In this document: positions 6,341-8,443 of the stretch, one piece after another
How positions within the stretch are numbered: the stretch's first letter is position 1
How the letters are laid out: each line of letters begins with the position of its first letter
Source: JAQVWU01 sp964628455
GTDB lineage: Bacteria > Bacillota > Clostridia > Oscillospirales > CAG-272
Assembly: GCA_964628455.1 (NCBI GenBank)
Contig: CAZVPD010000158.1
Span: 1 to 8,443 of the forward strand
Reading direction: 5' to 3'
DNA length: 8,443 bases
Notes under the pieces: model-generated
Told to the model about the DNA's origin: nothing
Seen by the model: the letters and a program-made list of their open reading frames with translations, nothing else
Databases searched by the model: none
Translations under genes and position numbers: made by a program

Positions 6341-7225
6341 ATGAAAAGACCCGGAAGACTCTTTGCCGCGGCGGTGACGGCGCTTTTCCTTTCCGCTTTC
6401 CTTCTCCTTCCCGCAAACGCCTACGGCGTGTCCGACTGGATCGCCGGCTGCAGCGACGTCACGATTACAGAAGTCGCGGACGGCATTCAGGTCTCATCCC
6501 CCAACATGAGTTACATGTCCGACGACGAACACACCTGGAACGGCGTCGCATCGGCGAACAAGTACAAGCTCGACGGCCTTAAGCTCGTGTATACCTACAC
6601 GGACATCGCGGAGATCCCGGCAGGAGACGACTGCTGGATCTGCATCAGCTTCATGAACAAGCCCTATCCCTTTATCACTACGGATAATTCGGACAACCAG
6701 GGATACGCAAACCTCTGCCGCTACAGCGGGAACTACGACGGCAACGCCGCCGAATGGCACCACATCGAGGCGCTGGGCGCTTTCGGCGAGGCGTATACCG
6801 ATCCGCTCGATTTCACTTTCGCACCCGGCACGGTGGTGACCATGGAATGCAAACTTGTCGGCGGCGAGTATATCTTCATCCTCAACGGAAACGAATGTTC
6901 GACGGGCTTCCCGGACCTTGTGGCCGCGTTCCCCGACGGAACGGCGCACATCGTCATCAAGAATTATTACACAAACGGTGAGGGCAACGGATTTACCATG
7001 GTGCTCAACAGCATCAACGGCGAACCGCTGACTACCCCCGCTGCGCCCGTCGTCGAAGAGGCAGCGCCCGCAGGTGATGCCGCCGCCGCGGACGCCGCCG
7101 CAGAAGCCGCTCCCGCAGCAGCCGCCCCCGCCGCCCCCGCCGCGGCCCAGACCGCCGATATGGCCGGAATTGCCGTTTTTGCCCTCCTCGTTTCGGGATC
7201 CATGCTCCTCAGAAAAAGAAAATAA
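6341..7225 (+). CDS. secreted, C-terminally anchored surface protein with Ala/Pro-rich stalk
   Basis: A 294-residue exported protein of unknown specific role. Residues 1-27 are a signal peptide (MKRPGR, hydrophobic core, LPANA). Residues 28 to about 228 form one globular, aromatic- and Gly/Asp-rich domain that looks like a lectin-type beta sandwich: DGLKLVYTYTDIAEIP, DDCWICISFMNKPYPFIT, EWHHIEALGAFG and YIFILNGNECSTG. This is inference, and no catalytic motif is evident. Residues about 230-269 are a low-complexity Ala/Pro/Glu stalk, probably wall-spanning. The tail is QTAD (270-273), a hydrophobic segment (274-290) and RKRK, matching the layout of the surface protein at 117-1058. GGAGG at 6328-6332, eight bases before the ATG, fixes the start. 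The gene stands alone, with its own promoter and terminator. GC content is higher than in the spacer before it. Confidence 0.87.
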   Translation: MKRPGRLFAAAVTALFLSAFLLLPANAYGVSDWIAGCSDVTITEVADGIQVSSPNMSYMSDDEHTWNGVASANKYKLDGLKLVYTYTDIAEIPAGDDCWICISFMNKPYPFITTDNSDNQGYANLCRYSGNYDGNAAEWHHIEALGAFGEAYTDPLDFTFAPGTVVTMECKLVGGEYIFILNGNECSTGFPDLVAAFPDGTAHIVIKNYYTNGEGNGFTMVLNSINGEPLTTPAAPVVEEAAPAGDAAAADAAAEAAPAAAAPAAPAAAQTADMAGIAVFALLVSGSMLLRKRK

Positions 7226-7236
7226 CGTCCGCCTAT

Positions 7237-7288
7237 AAAAAAAGCCGCCGCATTCCTCCCGAAAAAGAAGGCTGCGCCGGCTTTTTTT
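7237..7288 (+). terminator. intrinsic terminator after the 6341 gene
   Basis: A7 plus GCCG (7237-7247) pairs over 11 bp with CGGC plus T7 (7278-7288), starting 12 bases after the stop codon. The 30-base interior can form a further short CGCA/TGCG stem. The A and T tracts on both sides mean it could also act in the reverse direction, though no minus-strand gene ends here. Confidence 0.8.
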
Positions 7289-7318
7289 ACGCCCCCCGCT
7301 CTTTATTTTACCGCCACA

Positions 7319-7347
7319 TTTACTTCGGGCAGAAAATATGATATAAT
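7319..7347 (+). promoter_or_regulatory. extended -10 promoter of the 7417 gene
   Basis: TTTACT (7319-7324) and a perfect TATAAT (7342-7347) are 17 bases apart, and TGA immediately precedes the -10. Predicted initiation is near 7354, giving a 60-base leader. The site follows the terminator of the preceding gene, so the 7417 gene has an independent start. Confidence 0.65.
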
Positions 7348-7416
7348 AATATCAGAATAACATCCGGCGCCGCTTTATAACGCGCGCCTGAATGCGACCG
7401 AAACGGAGACCGGACG

Positions 7417-8415
7417 ATGAAACAGTACACTGAGATCCTCGCCAGCTTCTTCAGAGGCGAAAAGAAATACTATGTACCCGAAATCGCGGAGGCGTTCGGA
7501 GAGATCAAGCCGTCCGCAGGCCGCAGGCTGATCCTGAGACTCAGGGACAGGCTTAAAGCCATGTCCGGTTCCGAGTGGCCGCTTTACGCCCGTGAGCTGG
7601 TCCATGTGTTTGCGGACGCGGAGACCGACGAGCTGAAGACCGAATGCTTCGGTTCGGTGCTGCTGCACGGTATGCCCGACCCGGGTCCCGGACCGAAGCG
7701 GAGCTGGGCGCTCGATGCCAAAAGGGCGGCCGCCGGATATCTGTCGGCCATAGGAAGCCGGGAGGCTTCGGATATGCTTGCGAAAGCGCTGGAGTCCGGG
7801 GAGATCGCGGAGGAAGCGGCGGCTGTCCTGCGCAGGACGGTCTACGGCAGAATCCTGCTCGAAGGGAACCCGGACGATTCGTGCGTGTGCGACGCGGTGC
7901 GCGGAGAAGAGGAACCGCCCGAACCGGCGGCTGCGGCCGAAGCGCCTGCCGGTGAACCCGCCGAAGCCTCAGACGAACGGCCGGCAAGGGGAAAAGGCCG
8001 GATCAGGCGCAAATATCTCCGCAGAAAGCTCAGGCGCGCGAAGGACGGGACAGGGTATTTCACCTGCACCTTCTGCGGCTTTATGAACAGGACAGACGGG
8101 GTTCCCTGTTCGCACGTCGTCTACGCCTGGGACGGTGATAACCTGCGTGTGACCGCCGCGGACGCGGGCTTTATGGACTCGGTGAAGAGACAGGCCGTCA
8201 GTGTTCCGGCGTATGCGTGGGACTTTGACGGCGTCATGCCCGCGGACCTCGGCAGCGAAGACGCGAAGATCACCCCCGACATCCTCGACGCGGTCTTCGG
8301 ACTCTGCGGCATTCCCGACGCGATGAAGAGCCTGACCTGTTTCACGAACGGCAGGACCTTTTATTATACGGTCTCGGACGAAGGCCTTGAAAAAATCGCT
8401 TCGGCCGGGGTGTAA
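7417..8415 (+). CDS. uncharacterised protein with CX2CX10CXH zinc-site candidate
   Basis: A 332-residue protein with no signal peptide or membrane segment, so probably cytoplasmic. I do not recognise a named family. Residues 1 to about 165 appear all-helical, with recurring units such as YYVPEIAEAFGEI, YARELVHVFADAETDELK and AAAGYLSAIGSREASDMLAKAL that resemble HEAT-type repeats (inference). Residues about 165-190 are an acidic Pro/Ala/Glu linker; 191-209 is a basic patch (RGKGRIRRKYLRRKLRRAK) that could bind nucleic acid. Then Cys217-x2-Cys220 and Cys231-x-His233 form a likely metal site, similar in spacing to SWIM-type fingers but not the canonical CXC...CXH. Residues 234-332 are an unknown alpha/beta-looking domain containing YAWDFDGVMPADLGSED. 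GGAGA sits seven bases before the ATG. It has its own promoter and ends three bases before a possible next gene. Confidence 0.8.
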   Translation: MKQYTEILASFFRGEKKYYVPEIAEAFGEIKPSAGRRLILRLRDRLKAMSGSEWPLYARELVHVFADAETDELKTECFGSVLLHGMPDPGPGPKRSWALDAKRAAAGYLSAIGSREASDMLAKALESGEIAEEAAAVLRRTVYGRILLEGNPDDSCVCDAVRGEEEPPEPAAAAEAPAGEPAEASDERPARGKGRIRRKYLRRKLRRAKDGTGYFTCTFCGFMNRTDGVPCSHVVYAWDGDNLRVTAADAGFMDSVKRQAVSVPAYAWDFDGVMPADLGSEDAKITPDILDAVFGLCGIPDAMKSLTCFTNGRTFYYTVSDEGLEKIASAGV

Positions 8416-8418
8416 AGG

Positions 8419-8443
8419 GTGAAAAAAAAGATCGTATCTATGG
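8419..8443 (+). CDS. possible start of a further gene, cut by the window edge
   Basis: A GTG at 8419, three bases after the preceding stop, opens a frame reading (M)KKKIVSM to the edge, typical of the start of an exported protein. GGGG at 8407-8410 lies at a suitable distance as a ribosome site. Only eight codons are visible, so both the start and the existence of the gene are uncertain. Confidence 0.35.

Noticed and set aside
6967..7203. Low-complexity Ala/Pro-coding repeat as a possible mobile or CRISPR-like repeat
   Set aside because: The GCC/GCG-rich repetition is explained by the Ala/Pro stalk of the surface protein. There are no regular spacers or unit length.
1..8443. Defence, toxin-antitoxin, phage or transposon system
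   Set aside because: No nuclease, helicase, methyltransferase, integrase or transposase motif and no paired small toxin-like genes were seen on either strand.

Overview
The window looks like chromosomal DNA from an anaerobic Bacillota bacterium, probably an uncultured member of the Clostridia. This is inferred from strong Shine-Dalgarno sites, sigma-A-type promoters, a lipobox solute-binding protein of the large clostridial kind, and surface proteins ending in a Gram-positive-like anchor (a [KQ]TAD motif, one membrane segment, a basic tail). No rRNA, complete tRNA, CRISPR array, transposase or phage gene is visible.

Left half (about 1-3830): three genes on the minus strand. From right to left they are an extracellular solute-binding lipoprotein (2232-3722), an Amidohydro_2-type metal hydrolase (1361-2128) and a cell-surface protein with a beta-sandwich-like ectodomain (117-1058). 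The first two probably share a transcript from a promoter at 3795-3823. The surface protein has its own strong ribosome site and perhaps its own promoter. A near-consensus minus-strand promoter at 11-39 fires out of the left edge.

Middle (about 3830-6340): an AT-richer stretch with one clear gene, a small secreted protein (4862-5740) carrying the widespread but uncharacterised 'DIKPG...NSIN...LPVAIL' module. About 1.1 kb before it has no convincing intact gene, only a palindrome over a possible promoter and a degenerate coding remnant. After it come three CCTGCAA repeats, a perfect TATAAT box and a very strong intrinsic terminator (5871-5908), together a candidate for a short RNA of about 75 nt. 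A long spacer with overlapping inverted repeats follows.

Right part (6341-8443), GC-richer: a second anchored surface protein (6341-7225) with a good promoter, a 20-bp dyad at its probable transcription start and a clear terminator. Then comes a cytoplasmic protein of unknown function with a CX2CX10CXH zinc-site candidate (7417-8415), with its own extended -10 promoter. It may run straight into another gene at the right edge.

Functionally the window is mostly cell-envelope biology: capture of a solute, a cytoplasmic hydrolase that may act on the imported compound, and three exported proteins with adhesion-like or ligand-binding-like architecture. Nothing here is a recognisable defence or mobile system. 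The best leads are the matching anchored proteins, the candidate small RNA, the dyad operator and the unknown zinc protein.
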